64,000 nucleotides of DNA from Pezizomycotina sp. ARF18 (Eukaryota; Ascomycota). Shown in pieces: positions 11,155 to 23,605 of this stretch; the stretch's first letter is position 1; each line of letters opens with the position of its first letter. The stretch is from assembly GCA_002224055.1 (NCBI GenBank), contig AZLU01000008.1, forward strand, positions 1 through 64,000. The letters are read 5' to 3'. The translations under genes were made by a program, and so were the position numbers. The notes below the pieces were generated by a model, which was given only the letters and a program-made list of their open reading frames with translations, made no database searches and had not been told where the DNA came from.

Positions 11155-14100
11155 TTGATCCTGCTCGATATCTACAATACATACATCTGGTCACGTATAA
11201 GTTTCAAACGGGGAGGTACACTGCATTCACACACGTTGGACGGTTGCGGAATCTACGTATTCGTTCTGGAAAATCGGCAGCAAGCGCTTTTCGTTGTCGG
11301 GATGGCCTCGAAGGATAACAAAGATTTGAATTGGGGTTATTATCAAGAGCTCACCCACGGGTCTGGTAGTATAGTATCTTCGTTCGAGTGGCTGGACGTG
11401 AACAGTCTTGTTGGTTTACGAAAACAATCCAAGAGGGTGGACAGCATGAGATAGAACAACATAGACTATTCATCTACGCTCACTACTACATATTTCACAG
11501 GAAAGGTACTCGGGAGAACCTCGATACTGCAATCGCTGCGCTCCAGGACCTTGTAGAAAGAATCGGACCTGAAGATGAAACATATGAGCGATCGCTCCGA
11601 GACTTAACCGTGATACTTGTCAAGAGGGCCGAAACGGATTTGGACGTTGATCAGTTAGAGTTGATCATCTGGAAAGGCACGAGCTACTAGCTATCACGGA
11701 AAATTTGCACCCTGACCGGTATTCAAGATCGGACAGCCTTGTCAGAATGCTACGGGTGTTTACCTCTCTTATTGGGACGATAGTGTCTTTAATGAGATGG
11801 AGAATAACGCCAAACGAGCGATGTGAGATGCGGCATTGATGATGATGGGACTTATGGAGAGTGGCACGTGCACGGAAGTATCGGATAGGAAAGATGCCCT
11901 GAAAAATAAAAGACGCTTTGGCTGTCCTGCCGAACGACTCTGAACATCGAGCGGCGTTTCTAGACTCAGCAGGATGCTTGGCTCACCAGGAATTTAATTG
12001 CACTGACGACCCTGCTGACCTTGATGAAGCCATCGCTATCGAAGAAGCATCGATCAAATTCCGAGTCGGGCGACTTATTCAGTCGGAAGGCTAATCGGGT
12101 TACGTCTGTTACCGTGCTCTCGTAGTCGAGGTTTAATCAAAGCACACACGACATCCGAGACCCAGACCGCTCTGTTAGGTATCTCGAAGAAGCCTTGCGG
12201 ATAAATACGAAGTCCGAGCGGCGGGAGTTCTTTCTCAGTGTTCTCCACGAATCTTTGTACCTGAAGTTCAAGGTGGGGGTCGACTTTCGATCGAGCGGGC
12301 GGTTCGAATCATGGAGAGGATCGGATAAAGCGCTCCCGGGGACTTTGATCGACCTTGATGGACGCACTTATTCAGTCGGAAGGCTAAGTCGGGTTCGTCT
12401 GTTACCGTGCTCTCGTAGTCGAGGTTTAATCAAAGCACACACGACATCCGAGACCCAGACCGCTCTGTTAGGTATCTCGAAGAAGCCTTGCGGATAAATA
12501 CCGAAGTCCGAGCGGCGGGAGTTCTTTCTCAGTGTTTCCACGAATCTTTGTACCTGAAGTTCAAGGGGGGGTCGACTTTCGGATGGCGAGCGGGCGGTTC
12601 GAATCATGGAGAGGATTTGGATAAAGCGCTCCCGGGGACTTTGATCGACCTTGATGGACGCACCGGCTTTCCCAAGCCCTTAGCGAAATATTCAAGCAGA
12701 AGCAGCCAAGTCATCTTTGGTCGATATGGGACTTCTGGATAGAGCAGTTGCGCTAGGCCTTGAGGTCCGCGATTATGTCCAGCGCGACCCTTCAGGCGTA
12801 CATTAAGCAAAAAATGCCGGTCATTCGGCATGGGACTGGTTGAACGACTTAGCCAATAACTTGTTCCTCAAGCATAACTACAAGGGTGACCCGGAAGATC
12901 TTACTTTGAGTATTCAAGTCTCCGAAGAAGCCATTCATCCGCGCTACTGCCACGAACAAGGTTCGGCGATGCCGAAACTTCTCTTCAACCTTGCCAACAG
13001 AATTTTGCGAAGGTATGAGCTTCTTTGGAACCCAGCAGATTTGAATAAGGCCATCTTATTGGTTGAAGACGCTCTCGGCAAGTTCGACCCCGAGGAAAAA
13101 AGGAATCGAGTACCAGATTACAGGTTCAAGTCATTACTCATCGATCTCCTTTGCAAGAGTCTCGAGCCGAGATTCCGCACCATGGGGACGAAGGTAGTCT
13201 CAAAGAAGCTATCGCTCAGAGCAAGCAATATCATTACATCCAGATAACAGCGGCGATAAGAATGTATTATTCACGTGGGGTCTATACCGCCGACGCTTCG
13301 AATGCACTCGCAACGCCGATGATATTGACGAGGCAATGCGTTTGTACCGCCGGGCGCTAACCTATATCCCGCCTCAAGGTGACCGGAGACGGCTTTGTTT
13401 CTCCGGTTTGGGCCTTTGCCTCGAAGAATAACATCGGCTCGGTGTTAAGACTGCGCAAGTCCCCGGAGATTTGGATACGCAATTTCATGTCTCAGACCGC
13501 AAGGGAGCAGAATCCAAGAGATTTCGACCTTTCAAGGACGTTGGGTAGGGTTATTTTGCCAAGCGGAACAAACTCAGGTCTCCGCTGATTGGAAACGGCC
13601 ATCTCTCACGCGAGGGACGCGATAAGATCGAACGGACTTGCGAGTTTATCAATGGTCCAGGACACGTTCGACTTGACCAGATGTCTTTTAAGTCAAGAAC
13701 TCCACATGCGGGACCGTACTGACCTTGCTGAAGCTGGAAGGCTTTGCCCAGAAGCCTTTGAAATTTCCAAGGCTGAGGAATGTTTTCACGCTATCGGCGA
13801 CTACCGTAAATGCGCAGAGATGTAAGAAAAAGCAGTTTACCTTCTAACAGCATTTGGGTCGAGAGCAGTGAAGCAGCGCGACAGCAGCGCTTGATCAAAT
13901 TGTTCAGCATCATAAGCAGAAGAGGTGCTAGAGTGGCGCTTCAAATAAAGAAAAGCGCAGGCCGCTTTCTGGAGCTGGTGGAATTCGGTCGGGGAATTCT
14001 TAACAGCCTGAGATACGATTCACGAGTTTCTGATACCGTCAGACTAGAGAAGAAAAATCCCGATTGACTGAAAGATTTGTTAGGATCAGGGATGCATTGG

Positions 14101-15504
14101 AAAATTCAACAGAGTCTGAATTAGATTCTCCACTTAAGAGCACTACTAGCGGAAGCTTCTCATCGGATCCGGAGATCAATAGGAAATACAAGCTTACTGC
14201 TGAGTTCAACGACGAGATAGCAAAAGAAATCCGCGTCCTTCCGGGTTTCAGTAATTTTATGGAGCCGATAGGAAGTCGTTATCGTTATCAACGTCGGATT
14301 TCGCTGCCACGCAATCGTTATACAGGACCAGGCTATCTGACAAATAGAATTACCGGAGCTTCACGAGAAGGATATCGAGAAAAACGTTCTAGATATGAAA
14401 TAAATCCCACAGCACAGTTCTGGTCGCCGCGAGCTCATGGCGATCCTAGCGTGGCTGGGAAAACCGCGGTGGACGTATCCTCGACGACCTCGGTTTCACT
14501 AGCACCCGTCCAGCGACAACGATTGGCCTCGGGTATGGTGAGTACCTACCGGACCTCTAACACAGCTTCCTCTTCACGATGCCGGGATACGCTCCGTATC
14601 CACTCTGGACCGGGTCGTATCGTCGTTTAGCTCGTCCGTTAACGCGCTACTGTATACCTGCGGGACGCAGAAGGCGCGGAACCCAAAAGAACTTGAACTC
14701 AAAATAGTATTAGCCGCGCTGCTTAAACCGACGGCGCAAGCGATCTGGAGTACGCCGACCATGAAGTCAACGCCCTAGAAAAACGACTTAAGTATTCCCT
14801 GCGGAGGCGGCCGTAGAAAAGATACGCGAACCAACAAAGGCCAATCTTAGGGCCTTATAAAGTCGTGCACAGTTTTTCATTTCGCCGGGCACGGCATGTC
14901 GCACCCGGAAGACGCGTCCCAAAGCCTGCTTCTCCTAAAATACTGGCGCACGAGCCTTTTTACTGTGACGGATCTGATGGCACTGAACCACTACCATCGG
15001 GAACAGACGCCGCGGCTCGCTTATCTCTCAGATTGTTCCACAGGTGAGAGCCAGGACGACGAGCTATACGACGAGGCTATACACCTCGTGGGGGCATGCC
15101 ACTCCGCCGGGTTCCAGCATGTCATTGGCTCCTTATGGGAGGTTTCAGATATGTATTCGGTAGGAGTCGCCAAGGCCGTTTACGGCGATCTAAAGGATGA
15201 TTGATGACTACAGCAGGTAGGAATATCGCGATGGCTCTTCATAAGGCTGTACCGAAGCTTCGAGACGAGACTGGAGTACTTGGTGCAAGAAGGCATGTTG
15301 AAAAGGGGGAAGACAAACACTTCGAGTCCGATGGAGACGACTACACTCAGGTTGTTGAAGCAGTTGAAAATATGGATATTAGCCAAGGGGGAAGAAAGTC
15401 CCAACTCGCAGAATAGGCCTCGAAGGGGCAAATTAATGAGTTTAGGCCCATCCTCCTCGGGCGACCCTCTGACCTGGAACGCTTACATTCACGTCGGCCT
15501 CTGA
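11155..15504 (+). CDS. TPR-CHAT protein, caspase-like peptidase domain
   Basis: Large tetratricopeptide-repeat protein ending in a CHAT domain, the clan CD (caspase/separase-like) peptidase module. TPR helices begin near 11490 ('ENLDTAIAALQDLVERIG') and recur through about 13.8 kb, for example 'DPDRSVRYLEEALRINT' and 'ADLNKAILLVEDALGKFDP'. A linker typical of the family follows: 'GRFLELVEFGRGILNSL', 'ERFVRIRDALEN' and 'FNDEIAKEIRVLPGFSNF'. The CHAT core shows the catalytic His in 'FHFAGHGMSH' (about 14876) and the catalytic Cys in 'LAYLSDCSTGE' (about 15040), then 'GACHSAGFQHVIGSLWEVSD' and the family's closing 'LTWNAYIHVG'. The gene is cut into many frames by small indels and contains a tandem duplication of about 295 bp. 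TPR-CHAT proteins are proposed to act in programmed cell death or immunity; the substrate here is unknown. The true start may lie upstream. Confidence 0.85.
12073..12661 (+). repeat. head-to-tail tandem duplication, 293 + 296 bp
   Basis: Copy one is 12073-12365 and copy two 12366-12661, with no spacer. They differ by roughly eight small indels and at most one substitution, for example TACGAAG against TACCGAAG. Each copy encodes a TPR stretch containing 'YLEEALRIN'. Either the locus gained one TPR block very recently or the assembly joined two noisy readings of one locus. Confidence 0.9.
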
Positions 15505-15794
15505 CCCGCATCTGCAACGCCCGTTTCTCATTTTGTCTATATCATAATACCACTTTTCTCGTTGCTATTTATGTTACATATCAGTATTATCATTATCTAT
15601 TACGAAGAGTATGTACCCGTATATAGTATTGAATGTAACGCCAAAATTACAAAACCTAAACTTTTTAAACTGAAGAAACCGCCACCTTCATCTGCCATGC
15701 GACGTCTCAGTCCGGTTGAAGTCAATCTCGTCTCCAGCTTCCACAATTGGCTCCTTGACTTCTATATCGAATCCCTCCCCAACCTCTCTCGTCG
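15505..15794. terminator. convergent 3' region
   Basis: Short AT-rich gap between the stop of the plus-strand TPR-CHAT gene and the stop of the minus-strand 7-TM gene. It should hold both polyadenylation regions; no individual signal is certain. Confidence 0.35.
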
Positions 15795-16683
15795 TTAGTT
15801 CCCTCTCATCAGCTTCTTAGCTAGACTCTTCGAGGGCTTCCCACTGCTATCCGTCGAACTACCGCCAATACTCCTCCGCCGCTCTCCGCACCACCGCAGG
15901 AAAGTAATCCGCAGCGAAGGCAAACACGCTACAGCGATAGCAAAGCTCTGCTCGTGTAATCCCCACCAAAAGCCCACATACCTCTTACTGGCGCCGCCGT
16001 GCCAATACCAAGACAAATCAGCAGAAAACCCGCGCCGAACATTGCGCCGGTCGCAATTTTCTGTCCCAGACTTATTATCCGTAGTTTTCCCAGTATTAAG
16101 AACGGAATGGTATAAATATACGCGTCGGTCATGACGTGGTAAAACACGGAACACGGCATCGTAATCGTAGCGGTCTTGCAGACGCCCCAGCGGTAGTTCC
16201 GCGACCACCAGAAGTCGACAGTAGCCGGACCGCACGAGAATAAATACACGAACGGCGTAGCGATGAACCCACAATCGTGAGGACTAGACCGCCGTATATT
16301 AAACTTCGGATGCGCTTTAGCAGCGACGGTGTTATCTCGAGGAGGTAGAAGAGAATCGCGGCTTTGATACAGTACAGCGGAACGTAGAAGAGCGCTGTTT
16401 CGATGCAGTACCATTCCTGAAACGTTTTTAGGCTCTGAGGATCGAGGTCTGCTGGCTCGTCGTTCAGCGCGTGCTTCGTGTATACGACAACATCGCAGGC
16501 GGTTTGGGCGACTTTGAATAGCCAGGCAACAATGACGAGGCCGTCGCTTGCTGTTGCTGCGGAGTGGGTGCTAAGAGCTTCACCGCGGGACAGTATGCGG
16601 ACGTATAGCCTGTTCGCCACGAAGAGGAGCGTGATGAGGATATAAAGGCCGGAGACGGCGAGGTAGGCTATTTGCTGCGACAT
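15795..16683 (-). CDS. rhodopsin-fold 7-TM membrane protein, second copy
   Basis: Another member of the fungal rhodopsin-domain family. It starts with a short extracellular end and helix 1 'AYLAVSGLYILITLLFVANR', then 'DGLVIVAWLFKVAQTACDV', 'ALFYVPLYCIKAAILFYLLE' with the family's helix 3-4 pattern, 'FIATPFVYLFSCGPATVDFW', 'VFYHVMTDAYIYTIPFLIL' matching the conserved TD-x(6)-P motif, and a last helix around 'ATGAMFGAGFLLICLG'. A short Ser/Lys tail follows 'VACLPSLRITF'. The length of about 295 codons is shorter than the first copy because the tail is short. Two frame changes, near 16270 and 15950, are needed. It is convergent with the TPR-CHAT gene; any functional link is a guess. Confidence 0.82.
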
Positions 16684-18048
16684 GTCGTCAAAGAACGGAT
16701 GAACTATAGCCTTTTTCTTTCACTTCGTGATCATGAGGACCGCTATCGAAATCTCGAGGGGGTAAATACGTGAAGAAGCTTTCATGAAAACGAAGAACAG
16801 GGCGATGAAGGGCTATAAGTACTCCATCTTTTTCCCCCTGAGGAAAGGAACCGTGGTTTCGTTCCTGCGCCGGGCCCACTTCTTTTTTTTTTTTTTAAAA
16901 AAAAAAAAAAAGAAATACATCGGTGGCGTTCATTTGCGTTATTGATCCGCTCGTACGTTTAGCGTGGATTTTGAAACGATCACCAGTCGCATACCACGAT
17001 ATATCGATCCGCGGAGAAGATCTCTAGCAGACGCTCATCACGAGAAAGTTCCTCTTATCTTCCTACTTAGTATTCTCCTCGCCGTTTCTCAAAATTCGTT
17101 CAGTGGTGGCTTTCAGAGAGCGAATGAAAAACCCTTTCCCATGTTGTTTACTCAATACGGAAGATCTTTGGAGAAATCTACTAGGCAGAATATGGTTTAG
17201 CCGAGCAGATGCCCATGGAGGCGGAGGGCTATAGTAGTGATTGGATAGATCTCAGGGAGCTGCCCAGAGTCGCTTATCTCGATTTGGGCATCGAGATGAG
17301 GAGAGGAGGGAGACACTTGGGAAAACCGTTGAGAAGACTAACAATTATTAAATGCTCATGCTCATGACTCCCAGTCGCTCCTTTGCTTCTCATGAAGTAG
17401 TGCATCTGGCCCGATTCAATTCCCACGCGAAGCTGCAGTCTCGTGGACGTTTACGCAGGGGGCATTGCTTATGCACGCCGATGATATTGGAATAAGTATC
17501 CGCAGCTGATATGTTTTTTCGCTGCAATCGGCTCCAGACGGAAAATCTCACGAATGATAATCCGTTGATATCCTCGCAGCATACATCGTTGAGTGATATT
17601 CTAACATACATTTTGATCAATGAAGGGCGGAGTATGTATCAAGCGCCTGTATTACTATGTATTATTAAATCCGGGGAAATGTCACTTGTCTCTTTTTGTG
17701 TCATATAGCTCCTAACTTAAGGTTTTTTTCATCTCCCGCTTATATATTGAAGACATATACTATATAAAAAAAACGCAAGTGATGAGCAAAAAAAAAAAAA
17801 AAAATGGAGAGCAAGGAAAATATTGATAACTGCGAGAGATCCTATCTTAACAAGCGACGCATCCGAACCGGCCCATGCTTATTGCTTTTGCCGTGCGACA
17901 GGGAAGAAACTCGAAGAAATGTTACGGATGATGCTTTATTCGCTGATAAGGGCCCATAGGCTCTCCTTTCGAAAGAAGGGCCTGGAAATCTTCACCCCGG
18001 CGCGGCCGCTCCCATGATGATCATCTCCCCTCCTACTATACTCCACGC
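16684..18048. other. intergenic, no gene seen
   Basis: No gene is supportable. The part next to 16683 is the likely promoter of the 7-TM gene. A T/A palindrome (16880-16915) and an A-rich run near 17788-17804 are the only structural features. Confidence 0.4.
16880..16915. repeat. perfect T14/A15 inverted repeat
   Basis: The block is TTC, 14 T, 15 A, GAAA, which forms a near-perfect palindrome with no loop. It may be a cruciform-prone or nucleosome-excluding tract upstream of the minus-strand 7-TM gene, or an artefact of homopolymer calling. Confidence 0.7.
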
Positions 18049-19567
18049 TCACTCTCGCTCTTCTACCTTGAAACAGGCACGAACGGCGCCGTCGACTTTC
18101 TCCGCCTGCGCACCATCGTAGACGTTCGATAACCTACCGAAAGCAACGTGCGAATGCTTATTCTTCTCCTGCATGGGATGGGATGTCTCGATTAGATCGG
18201 GTAACGGGCCTAAAGTTGGACGGTGCGGGTGTCCGTGAGCGGTGGGCCTCAAGTCTGCCTGCTGGCGCTGTTCTCCCGGCCTTCTCTTCGCTGAGTTGGT
18301 CAACAAGGCGATATCTTCGTCATCGCCGGTTGCAGGACGCTTCGCCCTAGCTACACCATGCAGCGCCATGGCATGTTGTTCCTCCTTGCGATTGGCGGGC
18401 GGTTCTCCCACGAGCAACACGGTCGCCTTCCTAAGCGTATAGTTAACCGAGCCGCAGGGGTGCCTGACCACCTCTGGGAAAATGGCGCCATGTATAAGGC
18501 TGTGCTGGTCGTCGCCATCGATACCAGTCATCTTCTTAGGGTTGAACATGGGGCCAGCCGACGGCCAGACGAGTGAGATGCCGGCGGATGACAGCATCCT
18601 TTTCTCGTGCAGCAGCTCCATGAACAGGTTTGCGAGCTTGCTGAGGCCCTCGGCCCTACTGGCGGGAGTGGACGATTGGGATGCGAAGCTGCCGATATTC
18701 GATTCCACCCCTTCGCAGAATTGCGCGCGCGGGCGTTGGCGTTTTCGTCGGAGCCGTGGTGTGTTAGTAGCGTCCTGATGGATTTCGAGGTCCATCTGTA
18801 GTATTCCGCTGAATCTGGATCCAAGTTAATAAAACGAGAGAAAAAAAACACAATCAATAAAAATAAGGAGATAACAATTAAGGCACAATCATATAATGAG
18901 AGTGAAATTTCAACAAAGTACGACCAGTTCCTAGTAGAAGCCTCCAGCTTGCCAAAGTTATCCATGAAGAAGGCGTCGTCCTTCTCCGCAGAGTACTTAA
19001 ACTTTGAACCTAGGTGGGGGACCGTTTCGCTCAACTTCGATATAACTTCCTTGTCGTCCGCCTGTGCGGCTTCGGAACGTTCTTATGAAGCTCGAGAGCT
19101 TTCACCATGTCAGCGAGATGGCTGTTTTCCGATCTGGCTGCTTCCAGGGCACCCTCGAGCTCTCGGGAACCTTCATCCGCACCACGCTGAGTGTTGTCAC
19201 GGAGCACCGGCGATTGCTCCCACAGCCAACGGTTCTCTTCCTTCAGCGCCTTGTAAGCCTTCGCGAGTTCCCTGTTGTAGTCGTGGGCCTTGACAAGCTC
19301 TTTTTTGCAATCGCTCAGCTCCTTCTGGGAGACGTCAGCTGGTCTTCCAGGCGATTCGAGTGGGCCATGAGAAGCTGCGTATTGCGGTTCGATTCGGCCA
19401 TGAGAAGCTGCATGCTCCTGTCCTTCGATTGTCCTTTCCGCCACCTGAGAAGGATATTCTCGTTTCATGTCCTGGCTGCTGTTCGCGATGTTGCGAGTTG
19501 CCGACCATGTCGTGGCTTGTCTTTTGGCCACGCCACATGTTTTGAAGGTGTCTAATTCGGTAGGCAA
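18049..19567 (-). CDS. EKDD-box coiled-coil protein, copy D (orphan)
   Basis: Member of the coiled-coil family that recurs three more times in this window; function unknown. A polar N-terminus leads into heptad-like helices ('KELSDCKKELVKAHDYNREL' and 'ALEAARSENSHLADMVKALE'), then the signature 'KYSAEKDDAFFMDNFGKLEA' and 'RNW'. An intron seems to follow (donor GTCGTA, acceptor TTCAG, about 18803-18930). The second half holds 'YYRWTSKSIRTLL', 'ELLHEKRMLSSAGISLVWP', 'MFNPKKMTGIDGDDQ', 'IHGAIFPEVV' and 'YTLRKATVLLVGE', then a tail with two basic clusters, 'AKRPATGDDED' and 'AKRRPGE', that resembles a bipartite nuclear localisation signal. The frame is open from 19567; the first in-frame ATG is near 19468. 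Unlike copies A-C, no Hsp70-like gene lies head-to-head with it. Confidence 0.7.
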
Positions 19568-20841
19568 TACGGATCCCGGACTAAGTGAGATTGGGTTTAT
19601 AGGCTATTCAATATGAACTTCAAAGGTGTAGATAGTTCATAGAAAAAGAAGCTAATAAGATAGTACGCAAAGTTGAAGCAAATGAAACTTGAAGGGAATT
19701 GGTTGTTTCTTGGATGAGCAAATGGAAGCCAGCAGGCCACCGGACTCAAAATATGTAAAGCGAAAATTATTTCGAATTTGGTTTTTTTCAATATAGCTAT
19801 GATACTACATAATTAAAGGCAAGCTAATAAGAAGCGAATAATCCCATTAGGAGCACTCAATCAATAACTCTGACTAGGAGTTCTTATTGTTGTAGTTATT
19901 GAAGGGCGTGTTGAGAGGTCTGCCTACAATATATCTCCATTTATCTTCGGAATTGAGACTATCAAGGTCAACTATCTACGCACGAGTTCGTCGCATATAT
20001 AACTGCGCATTTAAAAAAAAAAAAAAAAAAAACTTCGGGGAGGATGCGTTTCGGTATAGCGTGATTATGTGTCGGCTTTCACGACTGCCTTTGTACTACA
20101 GACGATACACTTCGGTCATCGTATCGATTAACAAAAATTGGATGCGGAACTATATACGATGTCGAGCAGCTTCACCATAGAATCAAAACTCGAGCTTGGG
20201 ACAACAGTCTTTCCAGAATCTTCCATATACTTTTCCGTGTGTTTTATGGATTACTAAATTGTCATTTGCAATCGGGATCGCCAAAACCAGGCAGGAATTA
20301 CAAACCGCCTATTCACGACATATTGCAGCTGACGGTCACGGTGGTTCGATAGGAAACCTATCTTTTTGCTTTGTTATTGTATTTCCAGTGTTTTTGACTA
20401 CCGAACCATTCCAATGGTAAACTGCTTCCTACCGTGTTTTAAATACAGGAAACAGTGTTAAATCTCTTCGTCTCGGTGAATAATTGATACAGATTACGCC
20501 TCGAAAATGAGGAGAGTATAGTAGAAGCAAGGAAAGAAAGGTCGAACGTAGTGCCGGGAGTATCTCGAACAATCGAGCCATGAAACCCCTACCACGCCCA
20601 GAAAATAACATGAATATCGAAAAAGGATTATTAGGGGAAAGAAGAAAATAGGAAAGAAAAAATGTTCCTTGCGCTTTGCCGCTATTCTGTAGAATGCGAG
20701 GTAAAAAAATGCTCTGAAAACATTTTGTAATAATGTCCCCTTGGTCGAAAATGGTCCCGTGAAAAGAACAACGCTTCGTGTAATGATCGAGCCCAGAAGA
20801 TAAAAATATCAATAAGGTAGTAAATCCGTAACCGTGGAAGA
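19568..20841. other. intergenic, no gene seen
   Basis: Gap between the 5' end of coiled-coil copy D and the 3' end of Hsp70-like copy A. It contains an A20 run (about 20013-20032) and no supportable gene. It should carry the promoter of copy D. Confidence 0.4.
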
Positions 20842-23605
20842 TTACACGCCTTCGTCGAAAACGACTTGAGTGCCGCCGTAGCTTTTGTCCTTGATCCACA
20901 GCTCGAAATCAAGAGCGCGTTTCGGAGCGTCATCCTGAGATCGAAATTGATTTCCATGACGTCCTCTTCAGTGCCGTGATTCTTGACGGCCCAGTGCGTA
21001 TCCGGCGCGCGGCGGAGGTCGGATCTCAAGTTGCCAATGACATGGACGCCTGTAAGGGAAAACAATGTTTTAGCGGGATCTAAATCTAAGTAGAATATCG
21101 GGATGCTCATGCTTGGGGGGTGGGGGACAATCATCGGTAGGAGATGATATAAATGTAACCAGCAAGAAGGGAACCTTACCTGGTACATCGGTATATTTGG
21201 GGGAATATTGCCATCATAGGCAAGCAGACGGTCGTGAAAAATCCTTGCGTCGGTATTCCCAAATTCTGACTTCCACATGGATCGGACGAAAGGTTGATCG
21301 ATCGGCTCCGAGTTCGAGACCTTGTCCCCTGTTGAGTTGAAGGTGTAAACAATATGTAAATTAGCTGAATAAAAAAAAAAAAGAAAAAAAAAACGGGGGC
21401 CGGTATAAAAAGGGCCTGCTATTAAGTAGACAAACGACAGCGAATACGATGATGTCTTGCCCGTTAATAGAGGTCGTTGACTTACTTTCTTGATGATCCA
21501 TTGTACACGGTTTTTGCAGTACCATCGGCTGTACTTCTTATCCCAGAATCTGTACCTCTCTTCGTGTTCGTCTTCGTCGAATACCTCCTCCATCGGAACA
21601 CCATAGAAGCGGCGAGCGACCCTGCTCTTGACCATCGATACGTTCTCTATTCCGTGCATGACCGCGCCACGACAGATGGCTCCCCATCTGTTCATGAACG
21701 TTCAAAGTGTCAGCAATGCCACGTAATATGCTGGAGTTGGTAGTGAAAATGGGCATGGACTAGGAAGTTGATACGTACCCGTCGGGCGGTTGCAGGACCA
21801 CAATATCGTTGTTCTTGGAACCCCACTCTCTGAAGTGACGAAGCAGATACGCTGAGTTTCCGAACCCACCTACAAGGAGCAATGCCTGCAGGCTTTTAGT
21901 ACAAAAATGAAATTGACGTAGTATATCTTGGAGGGCTCACTGCAACAGTGCCACCCGCCTTTTCGATCTGATCCCGTTGCGAGTTGATCAACTTTTCAAT
22001 GCGCTCGAGCACCGGCATGAAGATAGCCACTATTTCCGACCTGCAATATACACGTAGGGGCGATTGGGTTAGGCCTGAGTATACATATTTGCTAATGTGG
22101 AAGGGTAAAATCTCACCTCGTCAGCTCAAGATACCCGTCTTCGATGGTCCCATCCGGAGTATCTGCAAGCCCTGGAACGCCAAAGGAGAACGATCCTTCA
22201 CCCGGGTCATTGCTGAAGTTGCGCTTGACGTCTTGTTCGAATCCTTTATCCAAAGTCTGCTTCTTTTTGTCCGAAAGACTATTGAAGATCGCAGGGCTGA
22301 GTCTTCCTTTGATAAAGTCTTCGAAACTGAAGTTGACGTATACCGATCCACATAAATCGCCTTTTGATTGAAGTTTATTGTCAGTAATCTTCTTAGAAAT
22401 GGACCTCACGATACCGGTTTGGATTGAAATTACCTTCCCCAACAGCGGCCTCGGCGACCAACAAAGGTTCGAGTTTGAGAATTTTGTATGAGATGACGTC
22501 CTAAATTTTTTTTATAGAGGACGTCAGTGGTGAATCAGCTTATGGGAACTAATGATATGATGCACACAACGGTGCCGCCACCGCAATCAGCGACGATGAT
22601 ATTGTTGCCGACCTTGATGGGTAGTTGGTTTGTTTAAGTCAGCCCGAAGGTCAGATATAACGGGCTTGATTGATGCGAGGAAGATAGAAGCAAGTTAGGG
22701 TTGCAGGAAGGAGAGGGAAACACGCTTAGATATATACTCACGTTGACTTTACATTGCTGTATCGACTTGAGGCAACACAACGCCGCGGCTTCCGGTTCTG
22801 GTACCAACCAGATCTCATCGCGAGGTTGAAGGAAACCGGCTTCTTTGGCTGCCTTCTGGGTAAGAGTTTTGGCCCTGTCAGACCACATCTGTTTCGATAC
22901 GATGCGTTTAGCCATTTCCTCGAAAAGCTGGAAAAATCACCGTTGTTTGTAGAGCTGTCAATACGCGAAAGATAACTTACAGCAGGTACGGTGAAAACGT
23001 AACGTTTAAGGACGGTCTTGAAATAATGGGGTCCGTAGCGTTTGCCGATTTCGGTTTCCAAGTGACCATTAGTCCAGAAAGAAAGTCGCGAACGACATCC
23101 ACTGCTTGCTTGTTCCTCGCATCGCCGCAGTGTAATTCGCGGTAATGTACTTGACGTCACCACTTAGGTTGCCCTGGTTCAACAGCAGTTTGAACCATCG
23201 TAGTCTATTGGGATCTTTCTGGCTTTAAATCCCCAGCTGAAGCTTTCAGGAGCACCTGGTTCGGTGCCGTAAGCGATCTCTGTGGAACCTTTTCGAACGA
23301 TCGGCTGCCTGAAGGAAAGATTCGTTTTTCGTACGTTAGTGAACGGAGCTCCGGTAATAAACGTGACGCAATTTGTGCAGAGTGGCACTTACTCATTCCG
23401 GGCCAATCCGTGATTGAATAAACCTCATCCGGTTTGTTTGTGAGGCCCTAAAACGTCGACAGCGGCAAATTAGATCCCGTGAAGCTCCCCTCATAGCACC
23501 AACAGAAGCCGACCCAGCGTGAAGATGACGGGGGAAAGGACGGAGCTTGTTACGTACATAGGAGATGCCGGTGCAGGTCGTTCCAAAATCGACGCCGACA
23601 ATCAT
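20842..23605 (-). CDS. Hsp70-like ATPase, copy A
   Basis: Divergent Hsp70-family (HSPA12-like, actin-fold) ATPase. The nucleotide site is visible: phosphate-1 loop 'GVDFGTTCTGISY', phosphate-2 'NNIIVADCGGGTV' (about 22585), and the adenosine motif 'LLLVGGFGNSAYLLRHF' (about 21860). Other conserved blocks are 'WGFKARK', 'PEPEAAALC', 'NRWGAICRGAVMHGIE' with 'RVARRFYGVPMEE', and a C-terminal end 'LWIKDKSYGGTQVVFDEGV'. No EEVD tail or canonical substrate-binding domain is seen. Several introns are present; the first follows GISY (donor side 23557), as in copies B and C. Start chosen at the Met of 'MIVGVDFGTT'; a start near 23662 is possible if one indel is allowed. Indels break several exons. It is divergent from coiled-coil copy A. 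Confidence 0.85.

Noticed and set aside
12298-12312. GGTTCGAATC string resembling a tRNA B-box
   Set aside because: It lies in the TPR coding duplication and occurs in both copies as codons.
18242-19555. Plus-strand frames overlapping coiled-coil copy D
   Set aside because: They are antisense shadows; the minus strand carries all the family motifs.
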